A program made the position numbers and the translations under genes. Source: Bacilli bacterium (GTDB lineage: Bacteria; Bacillota_I; Bacilli_A; RFN20; CAG-826). From it: a stretch of 19,313 nucleotides of DNA. The first letter of the stretch is position 1. Every line of letters starts with the position of its first letter. Shown in pieces: positions 7,550 to 15,386 of this stretch. The notes under the pieces were generated by a model. It was given only the letters and a program-made list of their open reading frames with translations, had not been told where the DNA came from and searched no databases. The DNA lies in assembly GCA_024413875.1 (NCBI GenBank), contig JAKSVY010000030.1:1-19313 (forward strand), in the 5' to 3' direction.

Positions 7550-8416
7550 TTAAATAACTGCAACCGTAACATTAATTACGATGCTTCCTAAGTTTTTATA
7601 TCTAACGGTAACTTTTGTTGAACCAAGCTTTAAGCCAGTAATGACATTACCTTCGATAGTTGCGATAGTTGGATCTTCAGATGAACTTGTAAAATATGGA
7701 TCCACTACTTTGATACCATCAACATAGACGTTGAGATCAAGAGTAACACTAGTGTTTCTTTTAACTTTAACGTTATAGGCTCCGTCAACATAATCAAGTC
7801 CATTGAGTTCAAATGAAACAAGTCCTTCAATAACAGTGACTGATAACATTCCAATAACAGTTTCATTGTTATATGAAGTTGTAACAAAAACATTTGTTTC
7901 ACCATTTTTTAACGCAGAGATAACTGCTTTATTGTTATAAGGAGTAATGCTTACTACTCCATCAGTTTCACAAGACCATGTGTAATCTAATTTAGTTACT
8001 TCTTGGCCCTTATAAAGTGTTTTAGCGTTAACTTCAACAAATCCATCAATGCCTAAAGAAACCTCGCTATAATCAAGCGCGATAACCGCAACAGCGCATG
8101 AATCAGTAACTGTAACATAGCAAGTAGCTTCTAATGATTTATATTTACCTGCAATAGTGGTTTCACCAGTAGATAAACCTTTAACTACTCCACTATTTGA
8201 AACAGTCGCAACATCTTTATTAGATGATGACCATTCAATCTTTCTATTTAATTTTTCATTGCCAACAGAAAGAGTGAATTTATCGTTTAAATCTAATTCA
8301 TATTTTGAGTAATTTAAAACCATATCATCTTGTGAATATTCTAATACTTCATTAGAACCACAAGAGACTAAACCAAATGTAAGGATTAGAGGTAAAATAA
8401 CAAAACTTTTCTTCAT
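7550..8416 (-). CDS. Lipoprotein with three bacterial Ig-like domains (BIG2 type)
   Basis: A 288-residue lipoprotein with lipobox LVSC (Cys19). Residues ~32-108 form a BIG2-like domain (WSSSNKDVATVSNSGVVKG, then GETTI). A second Ig-like domain spans ~112-198 (WSCETDGVVSITP) and a third ~203-288 (SSSEDPTIATIEGNVITGLK, GSTKVTV). The domains have no obvious active site, so a structural or glycan-binding role at the cell surface is likely. The ATG at 8416 is preferred to the one nine codons upstream (8443), which lies inside the preceding gene, because AGGAGG sits 7 nt before it. The gene lies 11 nt after the DUF4838 gene and is followed 13 nt later by the Cys-pair lipoprotein. Confidence 0.87.
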   Translation of the reverse strand: MKKSFVILPLILTFGLVSCGSNEVLEYSQDDMVLNYSKYELDLNDKFTLSVGNEKLNRKIEWSSSNKDVATVSNSGVVKGLSTGETTIAGKYKSLEATCYVTVTDSCAVAVIALDYSEVSLGIDGFVEVNAKTLYKGQEVTKLDYTWSCETDGVVSITPYNNKAVISALKNGETNVFVTTSYNNETVIGMLSVTVIEGLVSFELNGLDYVDGAYNVKVKRNTSVTLDLNVYVDGIKVVDPYFTSSSEDPTIATIEGNVITGLKLGSTKVTVRYKNLGSIVINVTVAVI

Positions 8417-8423
8417 AACATTA

Positions 8424-8429
8424 CCTCCT
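8424..8429 (-). promoter_or_regulatory. Ribosome binding site fixing the start at 8416
   Basis: AGGAGG lies 7 nt before the ATG at 8416 and overlaps the TAG stop of the DUF4838 gene (8428-8430), coupling the two genes. Confidence 0.75.
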
Positions 8430-10515
8430 ATAAAATTCCCCAAAGTTTATAGACATTTGATAAATCTCTATCACCACGTGGAGATTCACCAAATCTATCA
8501 ATACCAAACGCTTCAAAGTCGGCTTTGATAGCGAGTTGTCTTGCCCTTAGTTCTTCTTGAACAAATGAGTTAGGGAATAAGTCTAAAAGAACATAACGAG
8601 GGAATAATGATTCAAGAAGAATTGATTTATACATACTTTCGTAAAGTGTTTCATCAGTAATGACTTTGAGTTGATCAATTGCTTCGTAGCAAAGATTTTC
8701 CCACTTTCTGAGCATGTTTTCTTTCCATACTAATGAATCGTTATATTGGTTATAAATAGTACCACCACAGATTGATGGCCAAAGTTGTTCTTGAACCATT
8801 GACCATTGAACCATTTCATCAAAGAAAGTTCTCATAGTGTTTGCAGCAGGACCATAATATTTTTCAAAGAATCTATTAATTAATTCCATCGCGTCAGTGT
8901 TAACATCCACCATTAACTTAGACATCATATAAAGTTTTAGTCTTGAGAAGACACTTCTTTGTGAAGTATCGTGTTGATCTTGCATGTAAAGAAGTGAACA
9001 TCCATAGGTCTTAATATACTTTAATGTTTCAGCCATAGTAACGAATGTGTTAAATGGATATAAATAGTTTCTGAAGTTAGTTTCATAAAGCCAACAATAA
9101 ATGTGTTCAGCAATCTTAGACCAACCTCTTACTTTTCTTGCAGCATCATTATTAATTGGTTCATAGAATGAGTGAGTGAAGTAAGAAGAAATAGGTGCTA
9201 AGAAAACACAAACTCTTTCATTTGTCTTAATATCTTGATCAGATACTTCATATTCACCAGTTACTGGGTTTCTTACTCTTAATTTACATGGAACGAATTC
9301 TCCATTAACTTCTTTAACTGGTGCAACTTCAGTTGAGTGATAAGCGAAGAATGAAACAAAGTATTCACGTTTTGGCATGCCTGTTTCTTCGGCAACTCTG
9401 TCATAGTGAGCACTTACGATATCTTCTGCACCATTTAAGAAATTAACAATAGTTGCAGCAACTGAGTCACTATACCAAGATCTTTGTTCAAGGCATGATT
9501 CACAGTTACATGTTGTATAGTTATCTTCAATTGTGAATGTAACGTTAAATAATTTAGGGTTTGCATCAAAGACTTCAATTAATTTATCCGCGACGACTTG
9601 TTGCATAAGTTGATATTCTTCAAAGTCACCATGAGCGGTATAACAAAGAGTGCCTAAGTCAGAACCTTTTGATGCTGAGGTCATTTTTTGAGAAATTGTA
9701 TCGTCAGAGAACCACTTTGGGTGTAATCCAGCTGCCGCAGCTTGTGCTGGATCGAAAGAGTTAACTCCTTCTTTCCAACCATAGACTTCTGGTGGAAGGA
9801 ATTGGAAAGATGTGTGGTATTGGATACCATTAACTTGAGCGAAAACTTGGTTATTTGTGAAGTTAGCACCATATCTCCAAGAAGTATCCTTATCATCAAT
9901 CTTACGATAATCAAAATCTGGCTTCTCAGTAATCTTCATTGATGGAACAACTGAACCATCACGTTCGAAAATAATACGATCTCCGTATAATAAGTCATAT
10001 CCTACTAATTCTTTTAATAAAGTATTAGCGATTAATTCATAAGCTTCTGATCCAGCAGCGTAACAATAAACTGCTTTACCTTTAGTTTGAATTTCATAAC
10101 CTGTAATACCTAAATCTTTAGTGGTTCTTGTAATTCCAACTGAATCAAATAATGAGGCATCGCCAAGAACAATAACATTGTTATTTGATGAGATTTCATC
10201 TAAAGATGTAAAGGTATCGTATTCGATTTCAACATCAAAACCTTGGAAGAGAGTTCTTACAATGTGCTTTGCTGCTTCAATTGCGTATGGATCATTGATT
10301 GTCTTAATAACGTAATCAGTTGTTTTGTTTCTAATGAAAGTATTTGAAGTGTTGTAATCAACTTCAAAATCATGGATGGTTCCTTCTACATGGTGAACTT
10401 CCGTATCATTGATATAAATATTTGGGTCTGGAACATTGTTGCCACCACCTTTACCAGCACAGCCGGTAATAAGCATGGCAAGGAATGAGACAATAACTAA
10501 TTTATCTTTCTTCAT
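8428..10515 (-). CDS. DUF4838-family lipoprotein, putative secreted glycosidase-like protein
   Basis: A 695-residue lipoprotein (lipobox ITGC, Cys19). Residues ~65-185 resemble the N-terminal domain that precedes the catalytic barrel in GH67 alpha-glucuronidases and GH20 hexosaminidases: a beta strand, AAKHIVRTLF, then NNVIVLGDA and GYEIQTKGKAVYCYAAG, ending in LLYGD. Residues ~200-500 fit DUF4838, with the diagnostic EDNYTTCNCESC (330-341; Cys336, Cys338, Cys341). DUF4838 proteins are surface proteins with a glycosidase-like barrel, and I know of no settled activity for the family. AGGAGGGG stands 6 nt before the ATG. The position among transporter and uronate genes makes an extracellular glycan-processing or binding role likely, but activity is not shown. 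Confidence 0.82.
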   Translation of the reverse strand: MKKDKLVIVSFLAMLITGCAGKGGGNNVPDPNIYINDTEVHHVEGTIHDFEVDYNTSNTFIRNKTTDYVIKTINDPYAIEAAKHIVRTLFQGFDVEIEYDTFTSLDEISSNNNVIVLGDASLFDSVGITRTTKDLGITGYEIQTKGKAVYCYAAGSEAYELIANTLLKELVGYDLLYGDRIIFERDGSVVPSMKITEKPDFDYRKIDDKDTSWRYGANFTNNQVFAQVNGIQYHTSFQFLPPEVYGWKEGVNSFDPAQAAAAGLHPKWFSDDTISQKMTSASKGSDLGTLCYTAHGDFEEYQLMQQVVADKLIEVFDANPKLFNVTFTIEDNYTTCNCESCLEQRSWYSDSVAATIVNFLNGAEDIVSAHYDRVAEETGMPKREYFVSFFAYHSTEVAPVKEVNGEFVPCKLRVRNPVTGEYEVSDQDIKTNERVCVFLAPISSYFTHSFYEPINNDAARKVRGWSKIAEHIYCWLYETNFRNYLYPFNTFVTMAETLKYIKTYGCSLLYMQDQHDTSQRSVFSRLKLYMMSKLMVDVNTDAMELINRFFEKYYGPAANTMRTFFDEMVQWSMVQEQLWPSICGGTIYNQYNDSLVWKENMLRKWENLCYEAIDQLKVITDETLYESMYKSILLESLFPRYVLLDLFPNSFVQEELRARQLAIKADFEAFGIDRFGESPRGDRDLSNVYKLWGIL

Positions 10516-10530
10516 CTTCTTCCCCTCCTA

Positions 10531-10884
10531 TTACTTAACAATGCATTCAAATTGCGCCATTGAAGTATTTCCAAATTCATCCATAGCGACAACTTTAAAT
10601 ACATATTTTCCTTTATAAGCTACTCTGATAGCGTTTTCTCCTTCTTCAAGAAGTGTTTCAAAACCATATGGAGAAACAACACTCCTATAGACTGAAATAT
10701 TATCTTCAGTAGAATAGTTATCAGTAATCTTTAAGTTAGGCATAACAATAACATCACCAATCTTAGCTTCTTTTGTCCAAGAAGTTGTAGCCTCGATGGT
10801 TGGTGGGACAAAGTCAGCACAAGTGACTTTGTAGACATAATCCTTTTCATTTGGATATTCACTGAATGGTGATTCATCTGTGAA
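10531..10884 (-). pseudogene. C-terminal part of the multi-Ig surface protein, severed by an in-frame TAG
   Basis: Immediately after the TAG at 10887-10885 the same frame stays open for 117 codons and ends with TAA at 10531-10533. The translation finishes the interrupted Ig-like domain (FTDESPFSEYPNEKDYVYKV, then VPPTIEA) and supplies one more complete one ending GKYVFKVVAMDEFGNTS. No ribosome site precedes the internal ATG at 10743, so it is not an independent gene. The ribosome site of the next gene follows the TAA directly, matching the spacing of all other junctions here. This indicates that the intact gene spanned 13524-10531 (997 residues). Confidence 0.82.
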
Positions 10885-13524
10885 CTAATATGTAAATACA
10901 TATGCACCATATTCAGTTAAAACAAGATCATAATCTCTTGTAGGATCAGCATCTTTTAATACTGTTCCATCTGTTGCAACTGCGTATTCATTGTTTTTAT
11001 CTTTAACAGAGAATGAACCCTTGCAATATGGAGAGATAACATCATTAAAGACTGTTCTATGAATTCTATAAACTGTTCCAACATCGTATTTACCAGCGTA
11101 TGTTCCACAGATATGGAATTCAGGTTCACCAAGATCATCAAATCCAACAAAGTTGTTACCATTAAGTGATGAGACAACATATGAAGTATTGCTTGTGCCT
11201 TTTGTCTTAACATCAACGTAAACAAAATCACTAGTGAAACCATTAAATGCATCACCATTATCTGCTTTTGTAACTGTATAGAAGACATTGTTAACAACAA
11301 ATTGTCCATCTCTAAATCCAACTGTTAGTGGAACTGTAGCCTTAGAAAAATCAAAGGCAAAATCAAATGTCTTATTGTTGACTGTAATCTTTTGAGAATC
11401 GCCATCTCTTGTAAATTTAACAGATGCAGCGATATTAGGATCTTTCATATCCTTAATAGTAATAACCATTTCAGAGAAATCAGTTTTACCATTTGGATCG
11501 TTATTTAAAACTAATTCAAAGTTTTCAGCGATTAATTTTGAATAGAAGTTCCAGTGAGCTTCTTCGCTTGTATGATTAATAACCGCACCAGTATTATTCT
11601 TTTCAAGGTTAAAGTTATCACCTAAGAAGTAGTTTTCAAAGTGTAACATGCCTCTATCATCGTAAAGGATGATAACCTTAGGGTTATAACTATAAACTGT
11701 ATGTCCATTGATTTGGAAGTTGATAGTAACAGGATCACCATTTGCACTTACTGTTGGAGCAAATGTTCCATCTGTGTAAACGTGACTTCCCTTGTTATCA
11801 ATAACTTCAACGTCACATAACTTCTTAGTAGCAACTCCGTTAACAAATTCATAACCATATGCAACTGGAAGTTCAACTGATAAACCATGTAAGTATGATT
11901 GTGGGTTATTTCCTGCTTCTGCAAAGGCTGGAACAGATGTTAAGTTTGCTCTTAATGTTTTTGTGTAAGTCTTAGTGACTCCATTATAGTCAGAAACATT
12001 ATATGCAATTGTCCATTCACCAGCTTTTAATGGTTGGAACTTATAATCTTTAACTTCAACAACTTCATTACCTAAAGTAGCAGTAATATTAACTGTTAAA
12101 TCTCCAGAACCACCACTAACGTTTTCAAGTTTTGGAAGTTCAACAAAATCACCAATATTACATGTTTCAACAAATGTTGAAGGAACTTCAGCGCTGATTT
12201 CAGGAATATCTGCACCACAGTGAACTTCAACTGTCTTAATAGCCTCTTTGTTAAATTCATTAGCTGTTGAATAAACAATTGTGTATGTACCTACTTTTGA
12301 TGGGACGAAGTATTCTCCGTTTATGTACACTAAAGTAGGATTTGTAGACTTGTAGTTATAATAAACTTTCTTATGAACTTCTAATCCATTTTTAGAAGTA
12401 GCGTCAGGAAGTCTATATGCTCTATTAGAGCAAGCTTCAGGCATATGTGTTGTATCGAAATTAACAGTGATTTCATCATTGTTTTCGATGCTTGATTTCT
12501 TGCTTGTTAAATCAAGTCCATCAACACTTGTAATGCAGAATCTTGCAAATGTATCAACGTATTTATCCGCTGAAACAGATAATTTACATTTACCACTTGG
12601 GAATCCGTCCCAGAACTTGTTGTAACATTTTGCGTCGTCATAATCTGCGACAAAAAATCCGTTAGCGGTTGTCACTAAAGAATTATTGTCATAAGAGACT
12701 CTAAATTGATAATCAGATGGGTCAACTACCTTATAAGCATTAAGTCCAGTAAAGACTCTATTATTAAATGGAATAGCGTTTAACTTAGCACCCATACTAT
12801 TTTGGAAGTAACCAGCATCTTCGCCTTTTTCAGTATTCCAACCACCGATAGTTTGCCCATTACCAGCAGTTCTCATATAAGAGACACCTTGCCATTGGGT
12901 GTTATTTGGGTTTGTATTAAGTTCCCATCTGAGATAGATGTCAGGATTTAAAGCATCAGTTAAAGTGAGTACTAAAACTGACATATCGTATTCTTCACTA
13001 ACTTTTGGAGTAATAAAACCTCTTACAAAGTTTTGTCCAGTAAATGAAGAAGCTTCGAATTCTTTTTCAAATGTAATTGTGTCCCCTTTAGCGAGTTCAA
13101 CATAAACACCATTAGTTCTGGTGTAATCAATCGCATAGCTAGGGATTGTATTTTGATAGACTTTAGTTCTTTCGTTTTTGTAAGTAACTAAGTTTTTACG
13201 TACGATAAATGAAGATGATTTAAAAAGGTTCTTACCATTATGAACTTTTGAGTAATTAACTTTATATAAACCATATTGGTCTAATTTAACAACCGACTTT
13301 CTAAATGCTTTTCCATCAGGGAAAACAACAGTGCCTTCAACTTCTACTTTTTCAGAACCAACATCAAATGTGTAGCTAGGGATTTCAACTTCATCGTTAA
13401 AATCATATTCTCCTAATAATTCTGCTACTTCATTTTTAGCTCTCAAAGACAAAACTGGTGCGATCACCATTCCGCCAATTAAAAGAAGACTTGCACCGAT
13501 AGATACTCCGACTATTTTTTTCAT
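10885..13524 (-). CDS. Exported multi-domain Ig-like / jelly-roll surface protein, prematurely stopped
   Basis: An 879-residue exported protein with a Sec signal peptide (basic MKK, hydrophobic 5-25, likely cut near LSLRA, residue 29) and no lipobox. In order: an Ig-like domain (~40-110); a jelly-roll-like module A (~135-350, with LTLTDALNPDIYLRWEL); two Ig-like domains (~355-560); a second module B (~635-800, with ITIKDMKDPNIAASVKF); and an Ig-like domain that is cut after GAYVFTY by TAG at codon 880. The frame resumes directly after it (10884-10531). It probably binds glycan at the cell surface. The start at 13524 is chosen because GGAGGT lies 9 nt before it; the longer frame would begin inside the permease gene. 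Loss of the C-terminus might free or destabilise the protein. Confidence 0.83.
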   Translation of the reverse strand: MKKIVGVSIGASLLLIGGMVIAPVLSLRAKNEVAELLGEYDFNDEVEIPSYTFDVGSEKVEVEGTVVFPDGKAFRKSVVKLDQYGLYKVNYSKVHNGKNLFKSSSFIVRKNLVTYKNERTKVYQNTIPSYAIDYTRTNGVYVELAKGDTITFEKEFEASSFTGQNFVRGFITPKVSEEYDMSVLVLTLTDALNPDIYLRWELNTNPNNTQWQGVSYMRTAGNGQTIGGWNTEKGEDAGYFQNSMGAKLNAIPFNNRVFTGLNAYKVVDPSDYQFRVSYDNNSLVTTANGFFVADYDDAKCYNKFWDGFPSGKCKLSVSADKYVDTFARFCITSVDGLDLTSKKSSIENNDEITVNFDTTHMPEACSNRAYRLPDATSKNGLEVHKKVYYNYKSTNPTLVYINGEYFVPSKVGTYTIVYSTANEFNKEAIKTVEVHCGADIPEISAEVPSTFVETCNIGDFVELPKLENVSGGSGDLTVNITATLGNEVVEVKDYKFQPLKAGEWTIAYNVSDYNGVTKTYTKTLRANLTSVPAFAEAGNNPQSYLHGLSVELPVAYGYEFVNGVATKKLCDVEVIDNKGSHVYTDGTFAPTVSANGDPVTINFQINGHTVYSYNPKVIILYDDRGMLHFENYFLGDNFNLEKNNTGAVINHTSEEAHWNFYSKLIAENFELVLNNDPNGKTDFSEMVITIKDMKDPNIAASVKFTRDGDSQKITVNNKTFDFAFDFSKATVPLTVGFRDGQFVVNNVFYTVTKADNGDAFNGFTSDFVYVDVKTKGTSNTSYVVSSLNGNNFVGFDDLGEPEFHICGTYAGKYDVGTVYRIHRTVFNDVISPYCKGSFSVKDKNNEYAVATDGTVLKDADPTRDYDLVLTEYGAYVFTY

Positions 13525-13533
13525 AATAGTAAT

Positions 13534-13539
13534 ACCTCC
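13534..13539 (-). promoter_or_regulatory. Ribosome binding site fixing the start at 13524
   Basis: GGAGGT stands 9 nt before the ATG at 13524, in the short space after the permease stop. It argues against the upstream ATG at 13560. Confidence 0.7.
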
Positions 13540-13543
13540 GTTT

Positions 13544-14446
13544 TTATTTAACGCCGCCAACAGTAATTGAACCTAATAACTTCTTGTGGAAAATAACAAA
13601 TACTAAAGTAGTTGGTATTAAACCAATAAATGCTAATGTCATCTCACCGATAACATTACCGAATGTTTGGTCAAATGATGGGAAGGCCATAACGCTATAA
13701 ATAGCGTAGAAGATTGTTGGTTTATTTGGCATGTAAAGAAGAGGGGTTTGATAATCGTTCCAGAATTGGATGAAGTAGATTAAGAAAATAGTGACTATTT
13801 CATTTCTAACTAAAGGAAGCATGACTCTTGTCATAATCTTTAAGTTAGATGCACCATCAATCTTTGCAGCTTCAGCAAATGCTGTAGGAAGATTTTTGAA
13901 TGTTGAGAAGAAGATAAGGAAGTAGAAACCAATGAAGTTTGCCTTCATTACCCATAAACCCCAAATATGGTCAATTAAGCCAAATGACTTTGCTAAAGCA
14001 ATTTCAGATGCTTGTGAACCAACAATAGGAATAATCATTGTTACAATAACAATTAAGTAATATAACTTTAAGAATTTAAAGTCATATCTAGCACAGACAT
14101 AGGCTGTAATACATGGAACAATTGTTTGAAGAATTGCACAGCCGATAGCATATAAGAATGAGTTAAGGAATAATGTTTCTAGATATACTGTTTGTGTCTT
14201 GTGATAAATATCAATGTGATAGTTTGTGATAAAGAATTTGTAGTAATCAAGAGTTGGGTTTTTAGGGAAAGTTAAACCGTATGAATGTTCAAATTCATTC
14301 ATAGATTTAAATGTTGACATAAAGCCCCAGGCCAATAAACCAAATAACGAAAGAGTGTATAAAAGCAAAATGATACCTAACACGACTGTGAGAGGAGAAT
14401 ATCTTGATGCGATTGTTTTCTTTCTTGCTAAACTTTTTGTTTTCAT
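13544..14446 (-). CDS. Carbohydrate ABC transporter permease, MalG/LacG type (CUT1)
   Basis: A 300-residue inner component of the importer with about six transmembrane helices (first at ~20-42, others near 93-115, 127-145, 165-183, 215-230 and 265-285). The EAA loop that contacts the ATPase is clear at residues 192-211: EAAKIDGASNLKIMTRVMLP. The N-terminal order (basic start, first helix, FKSMNEF, then the core) is that of MalG-like subunits. The ATG overlaps nothing but follows the other permease by 2 nt and lacks a clear Shine-Dalgarno, so translation is probably coupled. Substrate cannot be read from the sequence; the operon points to a uronate-containing oligosaccharide. Confidence 0.93.
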   Translation of the reverse strand: MKTKSLARKKTIASRYSPLTVVLGIILLLYTLSLFGLLAWGFMSTFKSMNEFEHSYGLTFPKNPTLDYYKFFITNYHIDIYHKTQTVYLETLFLNSFLYAIGCAILQTIVPCITAYVCARYDFKFLKLYYLIVIVTMIIPIVGSQASEIALAKSFGLIDHIWGLWVMKANFIGFYFLIFFSTFKNLPTAFAEAAKIDGASNLKIMTRVMLPLVRNEIVTIFLIYFIQFWNDYQTPLLYMPNKPTIFYAIYSVMAFPSFDQTFGNVIGEMTLAFIGLIPTTLVFVIFHKKLLGSITVGGVK

Positions 14447-14448
14447 AA

Positions 14449-15381
14449 CTATTTACTGCTTGGTCCGTATTTTTCTAATAACTTTCTAATTAAAAGGGTT
14501 ATTGGAATTGCAACAAGGGAAAGGATGATTCCTAATAACGCTAATTTTGGATACCAGGTTACTGCGCCTTGTTGTTTTAATCTTGAGAACATGTAATAAC
14601 CGATTGTTTGGATTTCACTATCACAATTTAATCCAAAGAATGAATAAAGGTTGGCTTGGTTTGTAAAGAATGTAGCGATTGATGTTACAAAGAAGACTGA
14701 CCATGTTGAGAAGATCATAGGGAAAACAATGTGAATGAATTCTCTAAATCCTTTCGCGCCATCAAGTTGAGCAGCTTCAAGAACTTCTTGAGAGATGCTA
14801 CTCATCGCGTTCGCATACATTAATACTGATGTACCGAAACTTGACCAAATGTTAAAGATAATAATCATGAACATAATCAATCTAGAGTTGGTTGAACCAA
14901 AGATTGAACTTACGTGCATGATATCTTTAGAAAATGGGAAGTCGATAAAGATTTTATATAATAAAACAAGAATTAATCCTGAAATAATTTGTGGTAAATA
15001 AAGAATAACTCTGAAGAATGATGAACCATATAACTTTTTGAAAATGTAGTAAGAGAATAAGAGGCCAAGTGGACTACCAACTCCAACACCTACTGCCCAA
15101 TAGATAAATGTGTTCTTTATCATTGATGGGAAGTATTGAGTGATGATTACTTTACATTCATTAAAGTTATTAACAAAACTTGACCAACTTAAATGAATCG
15201 CGTTTGTTGTTTCATTTAAGTCGATTGTTTGGAACATTAATAAGAATGAGTTGAAGTTAACACCAACGTAGAACACGAGGAATTGGAGAGTTGGCCAAAT
15301 AAGCAAAAGAATGCAAAAGATTAAATCTTTTACATTTACTTTTTTCGCATTCCTTGCTTTGTTGACAACTAATTTTTCCAT
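14449..15381 (-). CDS. Carbohydrate ABC transporter permease, MalF/LacF type (CUT1)
   Basis: A 310-residue membrane subunit with six predicted helices (about 20-42, 90-112, 123-145, 168-190, 222-240 and 278-300). The EAA loop is at residues 202-221: EAAQLDGAKGFREFIHIVFP. It pairs with the downstream MalG-type subunit to form the translocation pore. It starts 5 nt after the stop of the binding-protein gene without an evident Shine-Dalgarno, so it is probably translated by reinitiation. The N-terminal ~20 residues are strongly basic, as is common in this subunit in Firmicutes. Confidence 0.93.
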   Translation of the reverse strand: MEKLVVNKARNAKKVNVKDLIFCILLLIWPTLQFLVFYVGVNFNSFLLMFQTIDLNETTNAIHLSWSSFVNNFNECKVIITQYFPSMIKNTFIYWAVGVGVGSPLGLLFSYYIFKKLYGSSFFRVILYLPQIISGLILVLLYKIFIDFPFSKDIMHVSSIFGSTNSRLIMFMIIIFNIWSSFGTSVLMYANAMSSISQEVLEAAQLDGAKGFREFIHIVFPMIFSTWSVFFVTSIATFFTNQANLYSFFGLNCDSEIQTIGYYMFSRLKQQGAVTWYPKLALLGIILSLVAIPITLLIRKLLEKYGPSSK

Positions 15382-15386
15382 AAAGT

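Noticed and set aside
10531..10743. A separate 70-residue protein starting at the ATG at 10743
   Set aside because: No ribosome site precedes it, and the same frame is open upstream to the TAG at 10885 with Ig-like sequence; it is the severed end of the larger protein.
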